This document shows, piece by piece, positions 7,538-15,037 of a DNA stretch of 60,643 nt. Where the stretch lies: the IMG/VR virus record IMGVR_UViG_3300042261_000916, positions 1 through 60,643 of that record; one strand, 5' to 3'. The position numbers were made by a program, and so were the translations under genes. The notes below the pieces were generated by a model that saw only the letters and a program-made list of their open reading frames with translations, searched no databases and was not told the DNA's origin. Source of the DNA: a virus. Within the stretch, counting starts at the first letter, position 1. Every line of letters begins with the position of its first letter.

Positions 7538-8876
7538 GAAATTCAACACATATATAAAAGAAAGTGATCAATGCTTTTATCCATCTGGCGATAGAATAGA
7601 AGTTGATGATATTGTAATATATAATATTACATCGAATACTCATCCAAATCTTAGATGGTATGATAGAAAATTGGCGATAATAACTGATATTGACAATAGT
7701 TATTTTAGTGGTGAATTTCCAATATCTATAAAGTTTATAGATGGAAATTTAAATTTGAGAGTAAATAAAAATTCTGTTAAAAGATATTCTAAATCCAAAA
7801 TAGATCCTTATAATGAAGAAGATTGGCAATTTAACGAAAAAAAAATAATATGTGAAGCAGATCCATATGGTGAAGAAGATTGGGATGTTCCAACAGTCGA
7901 CGGTCCAATTAATATTGGAGATAAAGTTAGAATAATTGATAAAAACAACGCTGCATATCAAATTCAATATCGTGATAGAGAAGTATTTACTAATAGTATG
8001 TTGAGTTATGATATTGAAGTTTTAGATATGTGGGAAACAGATGGCGGTAAGATTATTATAAAAGGAGATAATTTAAATTACTATGATGCTAGTAAATTTA
8101 AGAAATTACAAGAAAGTATTATAGAAGAAATTGAAATGGAAACTCCTCCAAGTATTTGCGGAGAAGATTATATAGAAGAATACGAATGCACCTTAAAAGA
8201 TAGATATAGAAATATTAAAACCGGTGAATTAAAGAGACTTGAAGAAATATTCGAAATACCAGCAAATTATTATCATGAAAAATATGTTGGAGTTTGGGAT
8301 GTTAATGGTAAATTTAAGATAATGAATTATATTAGACCTAATTGGTATCACGAATTTACAATAGATAATAAATTGAGATTTATAGAAAAGAATTTTAAGA
8401 GTAAATCGAGTCAAGTAGAAATATGTGTTGGGCCAGAGATAGAAAAAATAATGATAAATCATAAAAAGGGATATGAAGGTAAGGGTAAATATTATAACAT
8501 GAAAAACACCAATAGAGTAACAATAGATAAACAAAATATCAAAATTTGCAAAGTGTATAAATATTGTGAAGATTTTCGACTGATATTTGGTGGTAGAATT
8601 GTAGATGTTATAAATAATATATATCCGGAAGGTAAAGAAAAAGATCATTTCAAAGTTCCAGATAGATTTGATAGGTATAAAAGTTTGAATATAACAATAG
8701 GGGATTATTATTTATTGAATTTTGAAATAAAAGATTATGTAAAAGGAATATATAGAAATTATAGAGTGAATATGTTTGATACTATAAAATGCAGACCAAA
8801 AATTAAAAGAATCAATCCAGTCAACGATCCTTACGGTGAAGAAGATTGGGGTGATGAAATGATGTATGAGGATTAG
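7530..8876 (+). CDS. Tagged head-cargo candidate with three DPY[GN]EEDW copies
   Basis: 448 residues from the ATG at 7530 (MIKKFNTYIKES), chosen because it gives the N-terminal signal and follows a purine-rich GGAGAGGAGG. Residues 18-85 form an SH3-like barrel (VDDIVIYNI...KLAIITDID...PISIKFIDG). This is followed by two tags close together (DPYNEEDW, then DPYGEEDW after 14 residues). A second barrel starts at INIGDKVRIID. The long middle is unrecognised. The protein ends DPYGEEDWGDEMMYED. The first tag differs at Gly to Asn. Overlaps the next gene by 11 nt. Confidence 0.65.
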   Translation: MIKKFNTYIKESDQCFYPSGDRIEVDDIVIYNITSNTHPNLRWYDRKLAIITDIDNSYFSGEFPISIKFIDGNLNLRVNKNSVKRYSKSKIDPYNEEDWQFNEKKIICEADPYGEEDWDVPTVDGPINIGDKVRIIDKNNAAYQIQYRDREVFTNSMLSYDIEVLDMWETDGGKIIIKGDNLNYYDASKFKKLQESIIEEIEMETPPSICGEDYIEEYECTLKDRYRNIKTGELKRLEEIFEIPANYYHEKYVGVWDVNGKFKIMNYIRPNWYHEFTIDNKLRFIEKNFKSKSSQVEICVGPEIEKIMINHKKGYEGKGKYYNMKNTNRVTIDKQNIKICKVYKYCEDFRLIFGGRIVDVINNIYPEGKEKDHFKVPDRFDRYKSLNITIGDYYLLNFEIKDYVKGIYRNYRVNMFDTIKCRPKIKRINPVNDPYGEEDWGDEMMYED

Positions 8877-10827
8877 AAGATTAAATGAAGCTAAAGATCC
8901 TTTTAAGGATTTGAGAGATTATAGTATAAATTATATCTATGAAAGTAATTCACATGTCCTTGATAAAATTAAAATTACTTATATCGGATCTTATAAACGT
9001 TATAAAAAAAGAGAAACTAGATGGTCTGGGAATTTATATGAACCAGGAGAACCAATTGTTCCTACTTTCTCGCAGTATAAAAAATATTTAAATAATTTAT
9101 TTGTTAATAAACAATTAATATTTGTTCATTTTGATAACGATAAAGGCACATCATTTTTAGTGAAAACTAAAATAAAAGGAATTTCTATAGATAAAGATGG
9201 ATTTATAAAAAAATTAAAAGATGATGCTAGAGAATATATTTTCGATGATAGATTGGAAACAATTGATGTAGAAAAATATATTAATTTATTGAAAAATTTA
9301 ATAGGACAAAATATAAGTTTTAATAAATATTTATATCGTAAAAATCATAAAGATGTATTTGTAGATGATTTTCAATTGAAAAGAATTTATCAAAATAAGG
9401 ACGGTGAAATTATTTTTGAAAATGAAGAGGGAGAATCTTGTCATGTAAATATATTTGATCCTATATGTAAACGTGTAATTTTTACACCGGAAGATCCATA
9501 TGGTGAGGAGGATTGGGATATTAATGAGGATTACGAAGTAGATAAGAATAGATTAAGACAAATAAAATTTATAGGAGGCGAAGAATTAATAGATGTTATA
9601 ACAACGGGCGATGTTGATTTCTTAAATAATAATTTTACTGGATGGGCAAAAATGTATCCTGAATTAAGAACTTACATTTTCCATGTTATAAATTGGGAGA
9701 TAGACCCTAACGATAAAGTAAGATTTACTTATGATGGTTATATTCATGGCGAGTCTGTTAAAATTAATATAGGACCATCTAATTACGTATTAAAGAAAAC
9801 ACCAGAATTAACTATAACAATGTTTGAAGAAAAAGAACCAACAATTATGATAAATGAAAAAGATCCTTATGGAGAAGAAGACTGGAGCGAATATATGGAA
9901 AATGCGTCTTATCCAGATCCAGATCCTCTTAAAATGAGACACACAAACAAATCGTTAAGACATTCAGAAATAAGTGATATAAAGAAACAAAAAAATGTTA
10001 AAATACTCAACGACGAATTTATTGGATGGATAAGAATATTGCCTGAACTATTTGATTATTTTCTACATGTGGTGGAATGGGGAATAAGTGACGGTGTATT
10101 ATATACCAAATATGACGGATATGTTAACGGTCTGAAATTTGTTAGAAATTCAAGTGTTTATACTTATACATTAAAAGACTCAGAACAAATGATGATAACT
10201 GTTGTGGATGATGGAGATCCATTAATTAGAATAGATGATATGGATCCATATGGTGAAGAGGATTGGGATTATGAAGTATTTGAACAATTCTATGATAACG
10301 ATGACGATGTTTATGTGCCTATAAAATCTAAAGAGGAAAAGATGGCAGATATTAAAAGATCTTTGAAAAAGAATACAAGTGAATATCAAAGATTTGATCA
10401 ATATTTATTATTTGATAGACTTGGATTAGAAAGACTCGAAATTCTAAGAAATTTTTTAATAGGAAAAGTCATTGTAGTAGAACAAAACAATAAGAAAAAA
10501 ACTAGAACTAAAGGAAGAGTTTACGAAATTCGCTCAAGAAAAGTTGAAGACGAACAATTTTATCTAATAAGAATGGTAACTAAAGAAGGAGAAATTGAAT
10601 TATTTATACAAGGAAAAGATAGATTCAAAGTTAAAAGTCTAAATATTCCTAAAGTTACTATAGATCCTTACGGTGAAGAAGATTGGGAATTGATTGGTGA
10701 TATACCAGATGAACCTAAGAAAGAAGAAAAGAAAAAAACTACAAGTAAAAAAAGATATTTTAGTAAAGGCAAAGCTTGGATAGCTGATGATGCACCAATG
10801 GCAATTGCTAAACCAAAAAGAGTATGA
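8866..10827 (+). CDS. Tagged head-cargo candidate with four tags and a duplicated domain-plus-tag unit
   Basis: 653 residues. It starts MRIRRLNEAKD, a short version of the N-terminal signal with a predicted LNE/A cut. Tags lie at about residues 207, 333, 464 and 603. Between tags 1 and 3 there are two related segments of about 90 residues: NNNFTGWAKMYPELRTYIFHVINW... and NDEFIGWIRILPELFDYFLHVVEW.... Each continues with YDGY[IV]xG, a YxLK strand and MIT[MV], and ends in the tag, so the tag behaves as part of a repeating module. The C-terminus has KKRYFSKGKAW, a variant of the WFxKGK motif. No enzyme signature was seen. Confidence 0.65.
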   Translation: MRIRRLNEAKDPFKDLRDYSINYIYESNSHVLDKIKITYIGSYKRYKKRETRWSGNLYEPGEPIVPTFSQYKKYLNNLFVNKQLIFVHFDNDKGTSFLVKTKIKGISIDKDGFIKKLKDDAREYIFDDRLETIDVEKYINLLKNLIGQNISFNKYLYRKNHKDVFVDDFQLKRIYQNKDGEIIFENEEGESCHVNIFDPICKRVIFTPEDPYGEEDWDINEDYEVDKNRLRQIKFIGGEELIDVITTGDVDFLNNNFTGWAKMYPELRTYIFHVINWEIDPNDKVRFTYDGYIHGESVKINIGPSNYVLKKTPELTITMFEEKEPTIMINEKDPYGEEDWSEYMENASYPDPDPLKMRHTNKSLRHSEISDIKKQKNVKILNDEFIGWIRILPELFDYFLHVVEWGISDGVLYTKYDGYVNGLKFVRNSSVYTYTLKDSEQMMITVVDDGDPLIRIDDMDPYGEEDWDYEVFEQFYDNDDDVYVPIKSKEEKMADIKRSLKKNTSEYQRFDQYLLFDRLGLERLEILRNFLIGKVIVVEQNNKKKTRTKGRVYEIRSRKVEDEQFYLIRMVTKEGEIELFIQGKDRFKVKSLNIPKVTIDPYGEEDWELIGDIPDEPKKEEKKKTTSKKRYFSKGKAWIADDAPMAIAKPKRV

Positions 10828-11648
10828 AAGATTCTGTAATAAAAATAGAAGGAAGAGAACTCAAACCTTACGTTTGGAATTTATACAATGGACATAAGAC
10901 CAATGATATAGATTATTATTATACTCGTATGATGGAATCTGGTCTGAAGACAGAAGAAATAGGAAACATAGATGGATTATCAATGTTCCTTGTACAAAAT
11001 GATCACGAAAAAGGAAGACCAAACATTTTTATTATGGGAGGAGTTCACGGTGAAGAAACCGCCGGCCCTTGGGGAATATTGAATGTCATGATGAAATTAA
11101 AATTGATGAAGGTCAACGTAAATCTTTCTTTTATTCCTATATTCAATCCATATGGATTTAGTAAAGGTTTAAGATTTAATGGACAATTAAAATCTGTCAA
11201 TTCTGGGTATTTTAGAACTAAATCTGGAAAACAAGAATTAACTACAGAGGGTGTTATTTTCCAAAGAAACTTTATTAGAATTTGTGAACTCGCAAAAAAT
11301 GGATTTCTTTCTTGTCACGAAGATACAGACCAGGAGAATTTCTTTATTTATGAAGTTCACCATGATGCTAAACCAAGTTTTATTTGTAGAGAGTTACAAA
11401 CTATAGGATCTTATTATTTTGGTAAACAGAAAGATGGTGCAGTATATACTGGTGTTGTGAAAGATGGTGTTGTATTAAATGAAAAAGATGGAACAATAGA
11501 TGATTATCTTGTTAATGTTGGTAATATTCATAGAGCAATAACAACAGAAACTCCAGGTAAAGCTGATATTAATAAGAGAGTTTATGTTTATGAGCAAATC
11601 ATAACAAAATTCATAGAAATGTATAGTGCAGGAAATTTTTGGGAATGA
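10824..11648 (+). CDS. M14-type zinc carboxypeptidase/deacylase-like enzyme
   Basis: 274 residues. IFIMGGVHGEETAGPWG near residue 72 contains the HxxE zinc-binding pair of the M14 / succinylglutamate desuccinylase superfamily. A later FLSCHEDTD near residue 158 supplies the third ligand His, and ITTETPG near 238 fits the region of the catalytic Glu. The IFNPYGFSKGLRFN stretch fits the Asn-Pro substrate loop of the family. It probably removes a terminal residue from a peptide or acyl-amide, perhaps in cell-wall peptide. Start ATGA overlaps the previous stop. No tag or targeting signal. Confidence 0.75.
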   Translation: MKDSVIKIEGRELKPYVWNLYNGHKTNDIDYYYTRMMESGLKTEEIGNIDGLSMFLVQNDHEKGRPNIFIMGGVHGEETAGPWGILNVMMKLKLMKVNVNLSFIPIFNPYGFSKGLRFNGQLKSVNSGYFRTKSGKQELTTEGVIFQRNFIRICELAKNGFLSCHEDTDQENFFIYEVHHDAKPSFICRELQTIGSYYFGKQKDGAVYTGVVKDGVVLNEKDGTIDDYLVNVGNIHRAITTETPGKADINKRVYVYEQIITKFIEMYSAGNFWE

Positions 11649-12352
11649 TAACGAAATTTATTAAATATAACGAAAATAAAAAACTTAGTGAAGATGATAT
11701 AGTAATCTTCCATTACGGTATTGTTCCTGAACATAGAACTCCAAATCCGACATTAAAACCTTATGATAAAAAGCCCGCTACGATTTTAGTCGCCGATTAT
11801 AGTGAATATCCAACAGTAATAGGAAGTCCTTTCTTAATAAGATTTATAGAAGATGGTAAAAAGGCTTGGGTTAATAGAGAATCTATAACTCCACATAATC
11901 CAAAAATAATAGTATCTCCTATAGATCCTTATGGAGAGGAAGATTGGTCTGTTGATGATGAAGATATAATTAAAGAAAAACTTAATTTTTTTAAGAAAAA
12001 GAAAAAAGCAGAACATGATTTTTCAGTTCATACAGAAGTCAATTTCATACCAAGAAACGATGGTGTTTATTATTTTCAGGCAGGATTGAACAGGATAAAT
12101 GATCATATGGGAATAGGTGAAGATCAATTCGGTAAAAAATGTAAAATTGTTAGAATATACGATGGATATTATGAAATTAAATTCGATAATCTCAAATATT
12201 CTTATACTTGTCGTATTGACAACTTATTGCCTTTGGATTTTTCTAAACATATTGAAAGAAGGAAGGAAATGTTGAATCTTCACAAGGATGAAGATCCTTA
12301 TGGTGAAGAAGTGTGGGAGAGTAATTCTGAAAATATTATCTATATAGATTAG
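11645..12352 (+). CDS. Tagged head-cargo candidate with two tags and two barrels
   Basis: 235 residues from the ATG at 11645 (MITKFIKYNENKKL, N-terminal signal-like), overlapping the previous gene by 4 nt. A first SH3-like barrel (EDDIVIFHYG...PATILVADY...FLIRFIEDGKKAWVNRESI) closely parallels the first barrel of the protein at 7530 and leads into DPYGEEDW at about residue 97. A second barrel (CKIVRIYDGYYEIKF) leads into DPYGEEVWES near the C-terminus. The barrel-then-tag order appears twice in one protein. Function unknown. Confidence 0.65.
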   Translation: MITKFIKYNENKKLSEDDIVIFHYGIVPEHRTPNPTLKPYDKKPATILVADYSEYPTVIGSPFLIRFIEDGKKAWVNRESITPHNPKIIVSPIDPYGEEDWSVDDEDIIKEKLNFFKKKKKAEHDFSVHTEVNFIPRNDGVYYFQAGLNRINDHMGIGEDQFGKKCKIVRIYDGYYEIKFDNLKYSYTCRIDNLLPLDFSKHIERRKEMLNLHKDEDPYGEEVWESNSENIIYID

Positions 12353-12585
12353 GAAATGAAAATGACCTAAAAGGTATTAAAAAAATAACAAGCAAGTTAA
12401 GAAATGAACTTGGATTCGTTATGAACGTGGCTCTTATAGATGCAATAAAACACGATGAATTATTAGTGGCTGAAAGTGATAATATTATTGTTGGTTTTGT
12501 TCATTTTCATAAAAGAAGGGATGGATGGAATACAATACATGAAATAGGAGTACTGCCTACATGTCGGCTCGTAATCCACAACTAA
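12346..12585 (+). pseudogene. Truncated GNAT N-acetyltransferase
   Basis: The frame RLGNENDLKGIKK, then VAESDNIIVGFVHFH, then IHEIGVLPTCR fits the first two thirds of a GNAT acetyltransferase up to the strand before the acetyl-CoA loop (normally VLPxxRGKGIG). After Cys-Arg the sequence changes character and stops within six codons. There is no start codon in front of the conserved N-terminus; the only in-frame ATG is internal (12421). Homology therefore starts in overlap with the upstream gene and is cut off at about 12573, where the less AT-rich segment begins. A tail fragment KQGRTAKVSEYLD at 13030-13070 could be its displaced 3' end, but this is weak. Confidence 0.6.
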
Positions 12586-12598
12586 CCATACCACCAAC

Positions 12599-13015
12599 GT
12601 TATAGGGCATTTAACCGATCCAACACATCGGCAGACGTATGACCGTCAAACTCAAACAATGCTCTATCCTTTGCAGGTATTTTGAATAAATCCCAATCTT
12701 TCAATTCATAGTGATTTGATATTTGACCAGTTGGCAATACTGCAACAACGATAAACCAACCGCCGCCAAAACAATATTCTCCATCGTGATGCCTAATTGA
12801 TTTGTGAACATTGTATTGTGGTATATCAAATTTTGCCCACTCATTGAATAGTGCAGCATTGTAAGTTTTCCTAAACTCATACAATTCATTAAATGTATGA
12901 TAACCGTCAGAGTAATTTCCCCTAACATCAGAAGGTGTAATGTCAATTAACCTTTGAGCTTCTAATAAAATTCCGTTTTGACTTTCCATTTTGTGTAAAA
13001 TAAACGCCCTATAAC
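12599..13015. repeat. 10-bp inverted repeat bounding the inserted WDGH segment
   Basis: GTTATAGGGC (12599-12608) and its reverse complement GCCCTATAAC (13006-13015) sit at the two ends of a segment that is less AT-rich than its surroundings and carries one minus-strand gene. The arms overlap that gene's stop region and its leader. The arrangement resembles a captured gene cassette, but neither arm matches the integron attC core RYYYAAC/GTTRRRY exactly. Confidence 0.5.
12600..12989 (-). CDS. WDGH-type phage protein
   Basis: 129 residues from the ATG at 12989 (MESQNGILLEAQRL); a TTG at 13028 is in frame but unlikely. The conserved blocks SIRHHDGEYCFGGGWFIV, LPTGQISNHY and DGHTSADVLDRL identify a family seen in many phages and often annotated as WDGH-domain protein. 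Its biochemical role is not known to me. Codon use and base composition differ from the flanking genes. Together with the bounding inverted repeat and the broken acetyltransferase next to it, this suggests recent acquisition. Confidence 0.75.
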   Translation of the reverse strand: MESQNGILLEAQRLIDITPSDVRGNYSDGYHTFNELYEFRKTYNAALFNEWAKFDIPQYNVHKSIRHHDGEYCFGGGWFIVVAVLPTGQISNHYELKDWDLFKIPAKDRALFEFDGHTSADVLDRLNAL

Positions 13016-13070
13016 ATACGCTATACAAAAGCAGGGGCGTACTGCTAAAGTGAGCGAATATCTGGACTGA

Positions 13071-13406
13071 TTAATTATACATAGATCTTCTTCTCTTCTT
13101 CTCTTTTTCAATACCAGCAGATACCAAATCAACTAAAGTTTCAGATCTTTTTCTTTGAGCAGATAATTCTTTTTTATATGAATCTCCGTCTTGTTTTCTA
13201 AGATCCGCAAAATAATCAAATACAGAAGATTGAACTATATCATTTGATCTGCAGTGACTACACATTTGAGCAGTATCATTAAATACATAAGTATATTTTC
13301 CACACTTATTACATTTATAGTAATTTGTTAAATCCTCTTCGAATGTGGATAGTATTGTACCTAATTGTTCTGCCTCAAAAGTTTTAAAATCTTTAATATT
13401 TCTCAT
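13071..13406 (-). CDS. Zinc-ribbon protein with targeting-like N-terminus
   Basis: 111 residues from the ATG at 13406 (MRNIKDFKTFEAEQ); an in-frame TTG one codon upstream is ignored. Residues about 31-54 hold two Cys pairs (YKCNKCGKY and MCSHCRSND), a rubredoxin-like zinc ribbon. The C-terminal third is charged and helical with a basic tail (KEKKRRRSMYN). The N-terminus resembles the targeting signal with a possible FEAE/Q cut. Its promoter is the palindromic TATATA element immediately upstream. Possibly a nucleic-acid-binding head protein. Confidence 0.6.
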   Translation of the reverse strand: MRNIKDFKTFEAEQLGTILSTFEEDLTNYYKCNKCGKYTYVFNDTAQMCSHCRSNDIVQSSVFDYFADLRKQDGDSYKKELSAQRKRSETLVDLVSAGIEKEKKRRRSMYN

Positions 13407-13407
13407 C

Positions 13408-13435
13408 AATATATAGTTCTTTTGAACTATATATT
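13408..13435. promoter_or_regulatory. Perfect 12-bp inverted repeat containing TATATA between two minus genes
   Basis: AATATATAGTTC, a TTTT loop and GAACTATATATT form a perfect hairpin between the stop of the UVR gene and the start of the zinc-ribbon gene. It contains the AATATATA element on both strands, so it may act as promoter, as a terminator-like hairpin, or both. Confidence 0.5.
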
Positions 13436-13600
13436 ATTTTCGGATTTTAATTTTTCTAATAATTTTTTGTAATTTTCTTCTAATTTTCTTTCTCTATCTC
13501 TTAGGTCGGCAGCCTCGCAGAAATCTTGTTTATTGATGGCTTTCATTTTTAATGATCTAATACCATCAATTTCATTTTTAATTTTCTCTAATTCTTCCAT
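13427..13600 (-). CDS. Small UVR-motif protein
   Basis: A 57-residue protein starting MEELEKIKNEIDG. Residues 17-43 (SLKMKAINKQDFCEAADLRD, then RERKLE) match the UVR motif found in UvrB, UvrC and ClpC linkers: a helical hairpin with A-x-x-x-x-D-F-x-x-A-A-x-L-R-D. In UvrB it binds UvrC; in ClpC-type proteins it binds adaptors. It could act as an adaptor or decoy for host UvrC or Clp, which is a guess. Its start overlaps the preceding gene by 23 nt. Confidence 0.65.
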   Translation of the reverse strand: MEELEKIKNEIDGIRSLKMKAINKQDFCEAADLRDRERKLEENYKKLLEKLKSENNI

Positions 13601-14105
13601 GCATGATTTTATTATTATATATTATATTTGACTCGATTCTGTCAATAATATTTGAAGTACTATATCCATTTATGAGTTCTATGGTTTTTATATCCCCACC
13701 ATATTCTTTTACAATATCATATCCAATTATTTCTTCATCTTTATAATCTTTCCCTTTTACTAAAATATCAGGATGAATAGATTTTATAATATTATAGGGA
13801 TTATCTTCGTCGAAGATAATAACATTATCTATAAAAAAAATAGATGCTAATACTATAGATCTGGAAGTTTGATCATTTATAGGACGATTTGGACCTTTTA
13901 ATTTTTTAACGGACGAATCTGAATTTAACCCAACTATTAAATAATCACCCAAAGATGATGCTTTTGATAGAAATTCAATATGTCCTTTATGTAGAATATC
14001 GAAACAACCGTTGGTGAATACGATTTTTTTATTATTATTCTTTAATTCTGATATTAATAATAGAGCTTTTTGAATATCAATTATTTTAGAATCAATCTCC
14101 ATCAT
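13578..14105 (-). CDS. Cytidylyltransferase-family enzyme, HldE C-terminal/RfaE2-like
   Basis: 175 residues. KIVFTNGCFDILHKGHIEFL near residue 26 carries the HxGH nucleotide-binding motif of the nucleotidyltransferase superfamily. GDYLIVGLNSDSSVKKLKG and PNRPIND follow, which is the pattern of D-glycero-beta-D-manno-heptose 1-phosphate adenylyltransferase (HldE C-terminal domain). It would make ADP-heptose or a similar nucleotide sugar. That fits the TibC-like heptosyltransferase domain encoded at 40691-42865. The kinase domain of HldE is absent. The start overlaps the upstream gene by 14 nt. Confidence 0.8.
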   Translation of the reverse strand: MMEIDSKIIDIQKALLLISELKNNNKKIVFTNGCFDILHKGHIEFLSKASSLGDYLIVGLNSDSSVKKLKGPNRPINDQTSRSIVLASIFFIDNVIIFDEDNPYNIIKSIHPDILVKGKDYKDEEIIGYDIVKEYGGDIKTIELINGYSTSNIIDRIESNIIYNNKIMHGRIREN

Positions 14106-14406
14106 CCCATTTAATATTTTTCATTAATTCTCTTGCTCTATTATCAACTTCTTGAATTTCTTCTTGTGTCCATTCATGATGCTTCATCCATTCTATTTCA
14201 AATTTTCCATCAATAGAATAGAGATAAAAGACTTTTCCCAATTTTAGGTTATCTTTACCTATAATATCTATAGGTAAATTTATATAATACCTCAACAGGC
14301 TTTTTTCCGGATACACTTCCAGCAATTCAGCCGTGATGAATTTACTTTTGATTTCGCTTACATAAGCGACCCATTTCTTTTCTACTGATTTTCCGTTGCG
14401 TTCCAT
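14092..14406 (-). CDS. Unknown small protein
   Basis: 104 residues, strand-rich in the first 70 (WVAYVSEIKSKFITAELLEVYPEKSLLRYYI) and helical at the C-terminus (EWTQEEIQEVDNRARELMKNI). It ends KWDDGD, which is acidic like the tag but lacks DPYGEE. No family recognised. It overlaps the phosphoesterase gene upstream and the nucleotidyltransferase gene downstream, so it belongs to that operon. Confidence 0.55.
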   Translation of the reverse strand: MERNGKSVEKKWVAYVSEIKSKFITAELLEVYPEKSLLRYYINLPIDIIGKDNLKLGKVFYLYSIDGKFEIEWMKHHEWTQEEIQEVDNRARELMKNIKWDDGD

Positions 14407-14945
14407 GACTTTTGCCTTTCTATATAATCAATTATATTTACTATTGAGATTGGTTCATACCCTACATTATCTACCCCTACATCCAATACGTTTGGAGCGT
14501 GAAGATAATGTCCATGATGTTCAAATATTCCATGAACGTGTCCATGTAGACAAACCATATTAGAATCTTTTGATGGATAATGTGGATAATGACTTAATTG
14601 GAATGTATAATTTTTTCCTTCATGTTCATATTCTAAAACATGATTATAATCCCACCATTCAATAAGCCCGGCATTCTTCAAATTGTTGAGAACTTGTGAC
14701 CTATCATGGTTTCCTTTGATTACATATTTTTTCCCATTGAGGAGTCTTGTAACGTGTCTAATATTTCTATTAGTAAATTTAAAAAAGAAGTCACCCAAAT
14801 GGTAAATTTCATCTTCGGGTTTAACAACCTTATTCCATGAATCTACCATGAATCTGTTCATTTCATCCACATTATTGAATGGACGATTGCAGAATCTAAT
14901 TATATTAGCATGGCCAAAATGATGGTCTGAAGACAGATATATCAT
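14382..14945 (-). CDS. Calcineurin-like metallophosphoesterase
   Basis: 187 residues with the full metal-binding pattern: SSDHHFGHANII (D-x-H), YHLGDFFF (GD), VIKGNHDRS (GNHD), LSHYPHYP and CLHGHVHG (GHxH). Such enzymes hydrolyse phosphomono- or diesters with a two-metal centre. The YfcE/ligase-associated type is common in phages with roles in nucleotide or RNA end repair. It is first in a minus-strand operon with the HldE-like and UVR genes. The substrate cannot be told from sequence. Confidence 0.85.
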   Translation of the reverse strand: MIYLSSDHHFGHANIIRFCNRPFNNVDEMNRFMVDSWNKVVKPEDEIYHLGDFFFKFTNRNIRHVTRLLNGKKYVIKGNHDRSQVLNNLKNAGLIEWWDYNHVLEYEHEGKNYTFQLSHYPHYPSKDSNMVCLHGHVHGIFEHHGHYLHAPNVLDVGVDNVGYEPISIVNIIDYIERQKSWNATENQ

Positions 14946-15037
14946 ATTATGTGTATCAGTTGTAAAAAAATCATATTTTTATCTTAATATATACAAATAT
15001 ACAAAAAATTTGTTTATAAAAAAAAAACAAAATAAAA

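Noticed and set aside
12599-13015. A confirmed integron attC site at the ends of the WDGH segment
   Set aside because: The arms do not match the RYYYAAC/GTTRRRY core, so only an inverted repeat is reported.
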